The translations under genes and the position numbers were made by a program. From positions 62,001 to 126,000 of the forward strand of contig CALKER010000010.1 in NCBI GenBank assembly GCA_938084835.1: DNA of 64,000 nt, given 5' to 3'. Below, piece by piece: positions 1-9,501 of the stretch. The DNA comes from an uncultured Thermoguttaceae bacterium. GTDB lineage: Bacteria; Planctomycetota; Planctomycetia; Pirellulales; Thermoguttaceae. The notes beneath the pieces are model-generated. The model was not told where the DNA came from and searched no databases. It saw only the letters and a program-made list of their open reading frames with translations. Position 1 is the first letter of the stretch. Each line of letters begins with the position of its first letter.

Positions 1-240
1 TCCTTAGCTACTAGGCGGAGATGTTCACACCGGGGGGACGCGCTCGCCAGAATTTTGACGCATTTGCGTTCGAAGGTGGAACGGAGGCCAACTCGCCAGC
101 GCTTCTCGTGGCAAAAAGCAAAAATCGCGCAAAAAAATCGGGCTAACGTACCCGGCAATTCTCGATCTACCCTTTAGCCGGGTCCCGCCCAGAGAGGATC
201 ACCGATGAACTGCAACATGAGCCACCGCAGTCACGCGCCT

Positions 241-405
241 TTAAGACTTTTTGGAAGTCTTAACGAACACGGCACTTAGCACCTGCGTAACCTTTGTACT
301 TCCGCATTTCGGGCATTTCACCTTTTTCTTACCGTGTTCTTCAAAGCTCATCTTTTCCGTAAAACTTTTCTTGCACTGAGAACACTCGAATTCGTACGTG
401 GGCAT
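241..405 (-). CDS. FmdB-type zinc-ribbon protein (short)
   Basis: A 54-residue protein opening MPTYEFECSQC, the hallmark of the FmdB/CxxC_CxxC_SSSS regulatory zinc-ribbon family. It has two CxxC pairs, C-S-Q-C near residue 8 and C-P-K-C near residue 31, which should bind one zinc ion. The longer reading frame starts 13 codons upstream, but the ATG at 405 is preceded by AAGGAGA at the right distance, so I place the start there. The C-terminus is short and lysine-rich. The family's function is poorly defined; a regulatory role was proposed from FmdB of Methylophilus. A second, longer family member lies at 62269-62568. It stands alone, with a gene-free stretch upstream. Family assignment is secure; role unknown. 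Confidence 0.85.
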   Translation of the reverse strand: MPTYEFECSQCKKSFTEKMSFEEHGKKKVKCPKCGSTKVTQVLSAVFVKTSKKS

Positions 406-444
406 GGCATTCTCCTTAAAATTCCCGTGGACCTTAACCGCCAC

Positions 445-1237
445 CCAAAATGGTTTGCTCTATTGCCAACCCAACAAGAATCCGAGCTACACTCACCCTC
501 CAAATTATTCTACGCAAGCAGGTTTTCACCGCAAGCACCGCATGGGGCCATAGCCTGGGTGAAGACCCCTTTTCGGGATAAGCACGTCTTCTTAACGGTT
601 TCCAGGTCGCTTCGGTTCACCCGGATATGGCCTTGCCGGCGATAATCACACGAGTGTTGGGGAGCACCCATCGTCAGCCGATTGGTTTCATCCAGCGTCA
701 AACTTTTTAGTCGAACATCCCATCCCGTTAGCTTTAATTGGTTGTCCGGAAACGGGAGGGTCGCGCAAGCGGAATCGTTGCCGGGTCGCGGAATTGGGCC
801 GGCCCAAGGCCGTGGCTCGTCCCAGTGGGGGTTGAAATTCCGCCTTGATGAGGAAGCGGGCTCCACATTCTCCCAGACCTATCGGCAGTTGGGTGGAGGG
901 CGGAGCTCTGGAGAGTCGACGCGCAAGCCATCCCGCTAAAGGGTTGGTCCTTGTCCCCAGATAAACTATAGTTTAGGCCTCCCGCAGTGGAGGTGATCAA
1001 GGGCTCTTACGATCGCTTACGTGATCTGACCCAGTCGAATTTTCAAATTAGGGGAACTTAGCAAACTGCTCTTACCCACACGTGGCGGGCGAAGAGACCT
1101 CGTTCGGCGGTCGGCCGAGCGCTCTCATCGGTTAGAATGGTATGTCGAAACTTCATGCCAGAGCGACGGGACTTGGGTAAGATTACAACAATCAATCCTT
1201 GCCAGGCGAAATTTCCAGCTTTTTGAAGAGAATCGAC
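445..1237. other. gene-free spacer
   Basis: About 790 bp between the zinc-ribbon gene and the NuoE-like gene, which diverge. Open frames on both strands are short, rich in Arg/Ser/Pro and lack any family motif, so I read none as a gene. A TAGAAT hexamer near 1132 could be a -10 element for the downstream gene, but I see no convincing -35. Confidence 0.5.
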
Positions 1238-1819
1238 ATGAACGTTCTGCCTCCGAAAGATCCCGGAAAGACCGGTTCTGCTGCCGAGGATGAGCCGACC
1301 GTATGTCCCTGCTCATCGGTCTCACAAGAAGAGAAATTGGCTCAACTGGCCGATATTCTGCAGCATTATCGGAATGTTCCTGGAGCGTTAATTCCCGTCC
1401 TTCAGTTGGCCCAGACCATTTTCGGTTATCTCCCGGAGAATGCTCTTCGGTTGATCGCGCGGAGTCTCAATAAATCCCTCAGTGAAGTGGCGGGTGTTGT
1501 CACCTTTTATTCGTTTTTCAGTACGGCGCCGCGGGGGAAGCACTTGATCCGGGTGTGTTTGGGAACTGCCTGCTACGTCCGCGGTGGCATGCAAATCCTA
1601 GGGGCCCTCAGACGGGAGTTAGGAATCGACATTGGCGAAACCACAGCCGATCAGGTGTTTTCTCTTGATGCTGCGCGATGTTTTGGGGCCTGTGGTTTGG
1701 GGCCAGTGATGATGATTGACGACGATGTTTATCAACGCGTGAAGGTCTCCCGACTAGCTCACATTCTTGATCGGTATCGGGAGGCGGAAACGGTTCAGGA
1801 GACGAAACTCTCGGATTAA
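1238..1819 (+). CDS. NuoE-like 24-kDa [2Fe-2S] subunit of an NADH-linked oxidoreductase
   Basis: A 193-residue thioredoxin-like ferredoxin of the NuoE/HoxE/HydC family. An N-terminal helical bundle (about residues 30-95) is followed by the [2Fe-2S] site, with ligands C107, C112, C148 and C152 in the typical C-x4-C ... C-x3-C spacing (RVCLGTACYVRGG, then RCFGACGLGP). In this family the subunit passes electrons from the NADH/FMN subunit to a partner. The open frame begins at a TTG at 1199, but the ATG at 1238 follows GAAGAG and is more plausible. The next gene encodes a NuoF-like partner, so the two products probably form one complex. The N-terminal extension contains a CPC motif near residue 23 that is not part of the canonical site. 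No other complex I genes are nearby, so this is not respiratory complex I itself. Confidence 0.9.
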   Translation: MNVLPPKDPGKTGSAAEDEPTVCPCSSVSQEEKLAQLADILQHYRNVPGALIPVLQLAQTIFGYLPENALRLIARSLNKSLSEVAGVVTFYSFFSTAPRGKHLIRVCLGTACYVRGGMQILGALRRELGIDIGETTADQVFSLDAARCFGACGLGPVMMIDDDVYQRVKVSRLAHILDRYREAETVQETKLSD

Positions 1820-2265
1820 TTACCCGGTGGTGCCATCGCGGCCCCCGGTCCATTTCCTGCCGTAAAGTGATCCCTCATTTTGGGTAAGGAGAATATCTAT
1901 CTGGGAAAACTGTAGGGCTTTCTCGTTAAAAAGCCGGACAAGTTTTGACTGAGATAAGGGGCTAAGCGTTTATGTTATTTGGATCAATGTGGCGTAAACA
2001 GATTGTCGGTTTGTGTTAATTATGAGTGTGCCTGCCCAGGAGTATCCGGTATCCTCGCGAGTGGTTTGTGTCATGCATGTCTTTTTCGATGCGACTTTTG
2101 CCGGGTCATGGAAACTTGTTGAGTTAGGCCGGGAACAATGGTAGCCAGTCGGGGCGGCTCCCTAATGGGATGCTACCAAGTCGCAGCCGGGACGATGGAT
2201 TGTGGGGGAGTTCGGCGAAGCAGCGGCTGGGCAAACGCTTCGGTTAAGGTTTTTCGAGGGTAATT
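1820..2265 (+). other. long leader between the NuoE and NuoF-like genes
   Basis: 446 bp separate two genes whose products should be partners, which is unusual. No open frame looks real. The stretch contains a 7-bp inverted repeat at 2139-2145 and 2172-2178 (TGGTAGC / GCTACCA) whose loop holds a smaller TCCC-TAAT-GGGA hairpin. A structured leader or a second promoter is possible. Confidence 0.4.
2139..2178. repeat. inverted repeat in the leader of the NuoF-like gene
   Basis: Perfect 7-bp arms TGGTAGC and GCTACCA enclose about 26 bases that contain a nested 4-bp hairpin. It ends 87 bp before the NuoF-like start codon. It could fold in the mRNA leader; no known riboswitch class is recognised. 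Confidence 0.4.
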
Positions 2266-5200
2266 ATGGCCGTTACAACAGCAGCGCGTCCACGGATTAA
2301 TAGCATCGAACAGTTGGAAGCCTTTCGTGACCACCTTCGCCGCCTGCGGGAACATCGACGGGAACAAGGGGTCGGAGAGCTTCGCATTTGTACTGGCGCG
2401 GGCTGTATTGCCTCTGGGTCGCTGGGGACGCGGGGAGCCATTGAGCACCACCTCAAAGACCGAGGATTGACGGAGCGCTGGGAGATAATCAGCACTGGAT
2501 GCTTAGGGCCGTGTTATGGAGGACCTGTTGTCATCGTGGCGGATGTGCTGTACGAGCGGGTACGCCCTGAGGATGCCTATGTAATCGTGACTGAGCATTT
2601 GGCTCAGGGGAGAATTGTGGAGCGTTTGACGCACCGTCGGCCTGATGGTCGGCACGTAGCGCGGCTGGGGGAACTCGATTTCTTCAAACGGCAGGTAAAG
2701 ATTATCCTTCGGAATTGTGGTCACCTCGACCCAACGCGAATCGAGGATTACGTCGAGCGCGAGGGGTATCAGGCGCTGGCAGCGGTTCTTTGTCGTAACG
2801 ACCCGCAGTGGGTCATTGAGACGTTGAAGGAGTCCGGCTTACGGGGGCGTGGGGGAGCCGGCTTTCCCACGTGGCGCAAATGGGCCCTAACCCGCCAGCA
2901 GCCAGGGGAAATAAAGTTTGTGGTGTGCAACGCGGACGAAGGCGACCCCGGAGCCTTCATGGACCGCAGCCTGTTGGAGGGCGATCCGCATAGCGTGATC
3001 GAAGGGATGGCCATTGCGGCAGCCACTGTGGGCGCGAAGAAAGGTTTTGTTTACGTCCGGGCGGAATATCCTTTGGCAGTCGAACGCCTGAAGATTGCCT
3101 TGGCTCAGGCCAAAGAACTGGGATTATTGGGCCAGGATATCTTGGGCTTAGGATTTGATTTTGATATCGAGATTCGGATGGGTTCGGGGGCGTTTGTTTG
3201 CGGTGAAGAGACCGCGCTTTTGACTTCGATTGAAGGCAACCGAGGCGAGCCCCGTCCCCGGCCGCCTTTTCCCGCGGAAAAAGGCCTTTGGGGGTGTCCT
3301 ACTCTCATCAACAATGTGGAAACTTTTGCCAATGTCCCCATTATTGTGTTAAAGGGCGGCCAGTGGTATGCACAGTGGGGAACACCCCAGAGTCCGGGGA
3401 CGAAAGTGTTTGCCCTTGCCGGTAGCATCAAGCACTCCGGTTTGGTCGAGGTGCCAATTGGCATACCCCTGGGAGATTTGATTTACGACATCGGTGGCGG
3501 AACGGCCTCGGGAAAGCCTTTCAAAGCAGCGCAGATCGGTGGGCCATCAGGCAGTTGTGTGCCCCGTCAATACCTGAATACCCCGTTGGACTATGAATCG
3601 CTTGCCGAATTAGGAGCCATCATGGGCTCAGGCGGTCTTGTTGTCATGGACGATGATAGCTGCATGGTCGACGTTGCGCGGTATTTCCTGGAGTTCACTC
3701 AAGAAGAGTCCTGTGGCAAATGCACTCCCTGCCGCGTGGGTACGAAACGCATGTTGGAAATTATGGATCGGATTTGCCAGGGGCAGGGTCAGGAAGAAGA
3801 TCTGGAAAAGCTGATCGAATTGGGGGAGATGATCAAGGAGACGTCGCTGTGCGGTTTGGGACAAACGGCACCGAACCCAGTACTTTCGACAATTCGGCAT
3901 TTTGGCCAGGAATACATTGAACACATTCGCGACCGGCATTGTCGTGCAGGGACGTGCGCTGCGTTGGTGGCAGCCCCGTGCGATAGCGCCTGTCCCGCTC
4001 ATGTGGATATTCCCAGCTTTATCGCCTTGGTGGCTGAAAAGCGCTATGCGGAAGCAATCCGCCTCCATCGCGAGCGAAATCCTTTTGCCGCGGTTTGCTC
4101 CCGGGTGTGTTTCCACACGTGCGAGGAGAAATGCCGGCGGGCCGCTGTGGATGCTCCGGTGGCAATTCGTGCCATAAAACGTTTCCTTGTCGATCAAGAG
4201 GTTACCTTGCAAGTGCCGGAGATCCGTGAGAATCCTAAAAATGCCAAGCGGAAAATTGCCATCATCGGCGCGGGACCTGCCGGGCTGACATGCGCCTATT
4301 TCTTAGCACGATTGGGATATAGACCGGAGGTCTTCGAGGCCGAGCTTCGCCCCGGGGGGATGCTAGTCCAAGCCATTCCCCCCTATCGCTTGCCGCGGGA
4401 GGTAGTGGCCCGCGAGGTACGAATGATCGAGCAAATGGGGGCAGAAATTATTACAGGAATGGCTCTGGGCCGAGATTTTACACTCACCGGACTGCGATCC
4501 AGAGGTTACGAGGCAGTTTTTCTGGCCGTGGGTGCCCCCCGGGGAGCCCGGCTCAATGTTCCCGGCGAAGAGGCTCTTGGCGTCCACGATGCTCTCGATT
4601 TCTTGCGGACGTATAACCTACGCGGTTCGGTCCCGGTGGGGAAGCGGGTGGTTGTGGTTGGCGGTGGAAATTCCGCTATCGATGCGGCGCGGACAGCCAT
4701 TCGGCTTGGGGCTGACAGTGTGGTGATTGTTTATCGCCGAAACCGCGAGGCTATGCCTGCTTATGAAGAAGAAATCGCGGAGGCAGAAGCAGAAGGCGTT
4801 CGGCTCCAGCTTCTGACTGCCCCCACCGAAATTCTCACAGAGGGGGGCCGGGTAGTTGGGCTAAAATGTGTGCCCGTCCAGCTGGGAGAGTTTGACTACT
4901 CGGGACGCCGTCGACCCCGGGAAGTTGGGGAAGCCTTTTGCATCCCTGCCGATCAAGTACTGGTAGCCGTGGGTCAGACCTTGGATCTGGACCAAATTTG
5001 TCCCGATGTGGACCTGCGGCGTAATGCCCGGGGGTTCATCGATGCGGACCCTGTAACCGGGCAAACATCGCAACGGTGGATTTTTGCCGGTGGGGATGCA
5101 GTTTCTGGGCCAGCTTCGGTCGTGGAGGCTATTGCCGCCGGTGAGCGGGCAGCCGTGGGAATCGATCAGTTTCTCACTGGCGAAAGTCATGCTTTTTGGC

Positions 5201-5472
5201 GGGAAGCCCGCCCGGTGGAGACATCCTTCGTGCCGGATGAGGATCCCGAGGGAAGCCCGCGGGAGCCCTTGCGGCTGTTGCCCGTCGAGCGTCGCCGTCA
5301 TAACTTCGAAGAAGTAGAGTTGCCCTGGCCGGAGCCGGTTGCTATTCGTCAGGCCAAGCGGTGCCTCCGTTGCGACTATGGGAAACGCGATTTTGGGCTG
5401 GGAGAGGCTGTTGCCGCTCCCACCGCAGCCAAGGCTTCGGACAAGACCCCTCTGCCCGCGAGGGCCAGGTAA
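2266..5472 (+). CDS. NuoF-like NADH-binding flavoprotein fused to a GltD/NfnB-type FAD oxidoreductase
   Basis: A 1068-residue three-part fusion. Residues 1-130 are a second thioredoxin-like [2Fe-2S] domain (C42, C47, C79, C83). Residues about 135-560 are a NuoF/HydB core with the NADH/FMN loop GLRGRGGAGFP near 192 and the 4Fe-4S ligands CGKCTPC near 483-489 plus C529. From about residue 570 comes a glutamate-synthase-small-subunit/NfnB-type module: an N-terminal cysteine-rich 4Fe-4S region (CDSAC at 572-576, further cysteines near 616-630), an FAD fold (IIGAGPAGLTCAY, from about 664) and an NAD(P) fold (VVVVGGGNSAIDAA, from about 795). The C-terminal 2x4Fe-4S ferredoxin of ordinary HydB is absent. 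This layout is known in bifurcating transhydrogenase-like complexes of anaerobes such as the Sporomusa-type Nfn. It likely links NADH, NADP(H) and possibly ferredoxin; the actual reaction is inferred. The ATG at 2266 follows a weak GAGGG. Confidence 0.9.
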   Translation: MAVTTAARPRINSIEQLEAFRDHLRRLREHRREQGVGELRICTGAGCIASGSLGTRGAIEHHLKDRGLTERWEIISTGCLGPCYGGPVVIVADVLYERVRPEDAYVIVTEHLAQGRIVERLTHRRPDGRHVARLGELDFFKRQVKIILRNCGHLDPTRIEDYVEREGYQALAAVLCRNDPQWVIETLKESGLRGRGGAGFPTWRKWALTRQQPGEIKFVVCNADEGDPGAFMDRSLLEGDPHSVIEGMAIAAATVGAKKGFVYVRAEYPLAVERLKIALAQAKELGLLGQDILGLGFDFDIEIRMGSGAFVCGEETALLTSIEGNRGEPRPRPPFPAEKGLWGCPTLINNVETFANVPIIVLKGGQWYAQWGTPQSPGTKVFALAGSIKHSGLVEVPIGIPLGDLIYDIGGGTASGKPFKAAQIGGPSGSCVPRQYLNTPLDYESLAELGAIMGSGGLVVMDDDSCMVDVARYFLEFTQEESCGKCTPCRVGTKRMLEIMDRICQGQGQEEDLEKLIELGEMIKETSLCGLGQTAPNPVLSTIRHFGQEYIEHIRDRHCRAGTCAALVAAPCDSACPAHVDIPSFIALVAEKRYAEAIRLHRERNPFAAVCSRVCFHTCEEKCRRAAVDAPVAIRAIKRFLVDQEVTLQVPEIRENPKNAKRKIAIIGAGPAGLTCAYFLARLGYRPEVFEAELRPGGMLVQAIPPYRLPREVVAREVRMIEQMGAEIITGMALGRDFTLTGLRSRGYEAVFLAVGAPRGARLNVPGEEALGVHDALDFLRTYNLRGSVPVGKRVVVVGGGNSAIDAARTAIRLGADSVVIVYRRNREAMPAYEEEIAEAEAEGVRLQLLTAPTEILTEGGRVVGLKCVPVQLGEFDYSGRRRPREVGEAFCIPADQVLVAVGQTLDLDQICPDVDLRRNARGFIDADPVTGQTSQRWIFAGGDAVSGPASVVEAIAAGERAAVGIDQFLTGESHAFWREARPVETSFVPDEDPEGSPREPLRLLPVERRRHNFEEVELPWPEPVAIRQAKRCLRCDYGKRDFGLGEAVAAPTAAKASDKTPLPARAR

Positions 5473-5562
5473 CCGGTTCGGGCCGTGCACTCCCTTTTAT
5501 TCCGGGTTGCCCAGGCAAAAACCTCGTGAACAAGTAACAATTTGCTTAAGGGAGGCCCCACA

Positions 5563-5823
5563 ATGGCGGAGGAAGAAATCGGCCGCGTCACTCATTACTT
5601 CGGCAAGATCGGAGTAGCGGCGGTAGAGATCACCCGCGGCTTCTTAGCTGTAGGGGATACGATTCACATTCAGGGCCACACTTCCGATTTTGTTCAAAAA
5701 GTTGAATCGATGCAGATCGACAACAAACCTGTGGACCGGGTGACCGCAGGACAGTCGGTGGGTATCAAAGTGGTGGAGCATGCGCGGCCTCACGACAAGG
5801 TATTCAAGGTGTTGCCGGACTAA
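5563..5823 (+). CDS. small EF-Tu domain-2-like protein
   Basis: An 86-residue protein (MAEEEIGRVTHYFGKIGVAAV...) consisting only of the beta-barrel seen as domain 2 of EF-Tu/IF-2. The pattern of G-x-V near the start, a phase of L-x-V-G-D-x-I in the middle (FLAVGDTIHIQGH) and A-G-Q-S-V-G-I-K-V later is typical. There is no GTPase domain. Such stand-alone proteins are usually annotated as translation-elongation-factor-like, and their role is unknown. The reading frame opens seven codons earlier, but the ATG at 5563 follows AGGGAGG at good spacing. It lies 90 bp after the NuoF-NfnB gene on the same strand and may be co-transcribed. Confidence 0.8.
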   Translation: MAEEEIGRVTHYFGKIGVAAVEITRGFLAVGDTIHIQGHTSDFVQKVESMQIDNKPVDRVTAGQSVGIKVVEHARPHDKVFKVLPD

Positions 5824-6632
5824 GACCGGGGGCAAAAGACAGTCCGTAATCCGTAAAAAGATTTAGGGAGAGCTTTCAGACAAAGTTGACTCGAGCTTAT
5901 CGACGGCTTTTTTCTTGGCCTACCGCCTCGGTGGCCGGATTTACGGAGCCGGCTGCCTCAGGGGTTGGTAAGGCCATTTCAGTAAGGGAGCCATCCTCCT
6001 CGGCAACTTGGCCTTTGTGCCTGCCGGCAATTTTCTCCAGGCCGCGGCCCCCCTAAGATCCTCCTATGTGTAGAAGTCTCACCCCGCGGCCTCATGAATT
6101 TCGCGCCCTATTCGCATGGATAGGCGGTGGTCACTTATTCTCAGCTTGATCTTTTGATGATCGGGACAGGGAAGCTCCGCGTGCTGTCGACGCCGATGCA
6201 CGAGCCCTGTCAACCTGGCCCTGGTGAGGCAGCATCAGGTCAAGATCTCCGAAAAACTAGCGGTAATTCGAAGCCGTTGGCACCTTCGATGGTGCAGGCT
6301 ACAGCCAGATGGGGCTTCCCGGCTTCGCTCAGTTACGGAAAAAGACGGGCTTCATTGGCAGTTAGTGAGCCGGCAGGATCTGGTGTGAGATATTAACCGA
6401 CAAATTCGCTTGAAATTTTTTGGTGCACCTCTTGCTAAATCGAAGGCGCCGATCAAAATGGTTCATCTTGGTAGAAATGCCCCGCGCTTAAAAAAAGCGT
6501 GGATCCGCCCGCCGAGTGTGTGCAGCAAGAAAAGCAGACGGGCTAAGGCCCGAATTACCTTTTCGCTCCGAAGCAAACAGCAGAGCTGCGGTGACCGCTT
6601 GGAAAGTTCCTACAGCTTGGTGAGGCCGAAAA
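5824..6632. other. gene-free spacer
   Basis: About 810 bp with only short, low-complexity open frames on the plus strand (for example 6127-6396 and 6410-6658), which show no family signature. I see no RNA gene or clear repeat. Confidence 0.5.
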
Positions 6633-7559
6633 ATGTCACCCTTAAGAGTCAGCCGTAGAGGCGTCCTCAGAACTGTTGCTTTGGCCGGGTGCCACTTGTT
6701 TGGCGGGATTCCCCGAGGATTGGCATGGTGCAAGACTGGGGACAAAACGGCAGGAAGTGGCAGTGAGCAAATGGCTCTAGGGCTAGTAACGTACCTTTGG
6801 GCCAAAGACTGGGATCTTCCAACACTGTTGACAAATTGTCGGACGGCGGGCATTAGCGGGGTCGAGCTTCGCACCGAGCACGCCCATGGAGTGGAACCTG
6901 AAATTGGCCCAGAGCGGCGTCGGGAAGTTCGGTCCATGTTCCAAGATAGTGGCATAGTGCTGGTTGGGCTCGGCAGTAACGAACGCTTCGACCATCCCGA
7001 TCCTGCTGCTTTGAAGAAGGCCATTGAGCGAACCAAAGCGTTCGTGAAGCTTTCTCATGATTGCGGGGGAAGCGGTGTGAAGGTTAAGCCCGACCGGTTC
7101 TATCCCCAGGTCCCCCGCGAAAAGACAATCGAGCAAATCGGCAGATCACTCAATGAGGTTGGGGCCTTTGCTGCCGATTACGGTCAGCAAATTCGCTTGG
7201 AAGTTCACGGACAGTGCGCCCCGCTCCCGATTATCAGACAGATCCTGGATATCGCCGTCCATCCGAATGTAGGGGTTTGTTGGAACTCCAATGCGGAAGA
7301 TCTGCAGGGTGAGGGGCTTGAGTTTAATTTCCGGTTAATTCAGGATCGTCTTGGAGCGACAGTGCACGTCCGCGAGTTAAACTTAGGCGATTACCCTTAC
7401 CAACGTCTGGTGGAACTGCTGCTTGAGGCGAAATTTTGTGGATGGGTCCTTTTGGAGTGCCGGACCGATCCGCCAGACAAAGTCTCGGCATTGATTGAGC
7501 AGCGACAGGTGTGGGAGCGACTTTTAGAAGGCGCCCGGGCTAAGCTGCGCGGAGTGTGA
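6633..7559 (+). CDS. exported TIM-barrel protein, sugar phosphate isomerase/epimerase family
   Basis: A 308-residue protein with an N-terminal twin-arginine-like signal (SRRGVLRTVALAG, residues 7-19), so it is probably exported folded. The rest fits the xylose-isomerase-like/AP-endonuclease-2 TIM barrel: GISGVELRTEHAHG early, a lysine- and proline-rich VKVKPDRF strand, EVHGQCAPLP in the metal-binding half, CWNSNAED, and a terminal WVLLECRTDPPD strand. Exported members of this family are common in planctomycetes beside Gfo/Idh and DUF1080 genes and are thought to act on sugars or polyols, but the substrate cannot be told. The ATG at 6633 follows GGTGAGG. It lies just upstream of the DUF1080 gene. 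Confidence 0.8.
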   Translation: MSPLRVSRRGVLRTVALAGCHLFGGIPRGLAWCKTGDKTAGSGSEQMALGLVTYLWAKDWDLPTLLTNCRTAGISGVELRTEHAHGVEPEIGPERRREVRSMFQDSGIVLVGLGSNERFDHPDPAALKKAIERTKAFVKLSHDCGGSGVKVKPDRFYPQVPREKTIEQIGRSLNEVGAFAADYGQQIRLEVHGQCAPLPIIRQILDIAVHPNVGVCWNSNAEDLQGEGLEFNFRLIQDRLGATVHVRELNLGDYPYQRLVELLLEAKFCGWVLLECRTDPPDKVSALIEQRQVWERLLEGARAKLRGV

Positions 7560-7675
7560 GCCCTCCCATGAAAAAATAAGGGGGGTGTAAGCGGAGAAGG
7601 CCTTAGCAACCGGAAGCTTTGTGTCCTTAGTTGTCTACTTCAACGTTGGCAGTCTTGGAATCGCGGAGAGACACC

Positions 7676-8350
7676 ATGGTAAAAAAGTTGCGATCTGTTG
7701 GTGCTGGCTTAGCCTCTGTGTTCATCGGTTTTGCGGGAGTGGTATCTATCGCAGAAGAGCCCGTTTTATGTCCGGAAGAAAGAGCTGAGCGATTCACCCT
7801 CTTATTCGATGGCAAGACCCTTAATGGATGGGAGGGCGATCTGAAAGGGTACGTCATCGAGGGTGGGATGCTAGTCTGCACGGAGAAAGGGCGATTCATT
7901 CACACTGATCGGGATTACGGTGACTTTATCCTCCGCCTCCAGTATCGCCTTCCACCGGGAGGGAATAACGGCATCATCATCCGAGCTCCCCTTGAGGGCA
8001 ACCCGAGTTTCAGCGGTATGGAAATTCAGCTCCTGGACGATTACGCGGCGAAATGGGCTAATCTGAAGCCGGAACAGTACAACGGCTCAATATATGGGGC
8101 CGTTGCGGCCAAGCGGGGACATCTGAAGCCAGCGGGTGAATGGAATGACATCGAAATTTTTGCGAAGGGCCACCATATTCGTGTCACTTTAAACGGAGCT
8201 GTGATTGTGGATGCGGACGTGAGTCAGCTTGGGGAAAAGTCGATCCACGGGCAACAGTTGACCGGCCTCAAACGTCTCACGGGTCGAATTGGCTTCGCGG
8301 GGCATGGGGATCGAGTCGAGTTTCGAAATATTCGCATCAAAGAGCTCTAA
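7676..8350 (+). CDS. secreted DUF1080 (3-keto-disaccharide hydrolase-like) protein
   Basis: A 224-residue protein with a Sec signal peptide (MVKKLRSVG, then a hydrophobic stretch ending near VSIAEEP). The mature part shows the DUF1080 pattern: FTLLFDGKTLNGWEGD near the N-terminus, then YGDFILRLQYRLPPGGNNGIIIR, GMEIQLLDD and a closing strand GRIGFAGHGDRVEFRNIRIKEL. This is a concanavalin-like jelly roll, expanded in planctomycetes; some members hydrolyse 3-keto-glycosides. The frame opens at a TTG at 7631, but the ATG at 7676 follows GCGGAGAG and gives a proper signal peptide. It lies 116 bp after the TIM-barrel gene and is probably functionally linked to it. Confidence 0.88.
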   Translation: MVKKLRSVGAGLASVFIGFAGVVSIAEEPVLCPEERAERFTLLFDGKTLNGWEGDLKGYVIEGGMLVCTEKGRFIHTDRDYGDFILRLQYRLPPGGNNGIIIRAPLEGNPSFSGMEIQLLDDYAAKWANLKPEQYNGSIYGAVAAKRGHLKPAGEWNDIEIFAKGHHIRVTLNGAVIVDADVSQLGEKSIHGQQLTGLKRLTGRIGFAGHGDRVEFRNIRIKEL

Positions 8351-9501
8351 AACGAAGGGACTTTGGGGAAATCCCGCGGGACATATTTTGGAAAATTAAG
8401 TCCCGAGCCAGAGGGGAATGTGGCCCACGAGAGGATTTTGTTTACTTTGCTGAGGTAGAGTCTTGCGTAGGAGTTGCCGTTTTGGTCGACCGCCCGACGG
8501 GGCGGAACCGGGAAAAACTTTTTGGCGACTCGCGTTTTACCGGACGCATTCCGGCAGGCCCAGGTAGAAAAGCCAGCTACGGCTTTTGCCGGGTCGGTCC
8601 CAAAGCGTGCAAGAGACAAAGCCCGGGCGTGAGGTATACGACTACGTTTCTCGATTTAATTAGCTTACTCCAGGGGACGGCATTGATTTCTCTGTCGAGA
8701 CAAGGGCTTTTGGAGAGCCATTGGCGCAGAATTCGTCCGGGGAGGGTGCAATCGACAGCGCTTTGGCATCGGTCCCCAGGCCTTGACGCTGATTGTCCCA
8801 TTGCCGTGGTCGAAAGTACGTTTTTTTGGCAAAATTCGCGGCAGCTCGTGGGGTCGACTCACAGAGAGAGCCGGAGGTGTGGTGTCTCTTCGAGCATCTT
8901 ATCCGCCAATTGTCGGTATGGCTAAGCTCGAAAAGAGCACCAATTCTTGATGAATTCTACAGGTCCTCGAGCCCGCGTTTCCATGGCTTGCTCTGCAACG
9001 AGCCCGGCTTCTCGATTTTTGGCTGCAGGAAGTTTCATAGTTATTAAGATCGAACGGGCAGCGTTCCGGGAAAAGTTATTAATTGCACAAAAAATGTTGT
9101 TTTTTTCGCATTTGTTTAGGCCAATGTCTTAGGCTTCCTGACGGTATTTCGGCACAGCCGTCGCACCGGATTGAGCCACACGGTAAAAATTGGGTATTTT
9201 TTGCGTCCTCCGGTGCTTGTACCTTTGATCGCGTGCGCAGGGCCCGGCCCCCGGCGAGACGCACGAGGTGAGAAACTCGAAAGAATTTCGACGAAGGGTT
9301 GAGACTTTCTGGGCGTGACGCGAGCTGTCCACGGTCCAGGACAATCAATGGGCGGTTTTTCCAACCCCGTCTGTAAACCCAAGCGACGATTGGGTTATCT
9401 GGAGGGTCGAATCAAGTAACCACGAGTTGCCCCCAAAATTGCGGGCGGGCACCAATTTAGAGAAAACCATTAAAGCATTTCTTGCGGAGTAAACTTAGGA
9501 C
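8351..9501. other. gene-free spacer of 1.15 kb
   Basis: No open frame in this stretch looks like a protein. The part near 9060-9200 is A/T-rich. A 7-bp perfect hairpin (AACCCAA / TTGGGTT, 9376-9396, 7-base loop) lies about 105 bp before the next gene, without a T-run. I see no RNA gene. Confidence 0.5.

Noticed and set aside
8482..8925. 147-codon plus-strand frame in the 1.15-kb spacer
   Set aside because: Composition is non-protein-like, with no motif or ribosome binding site and overlapping frames of equal quality.
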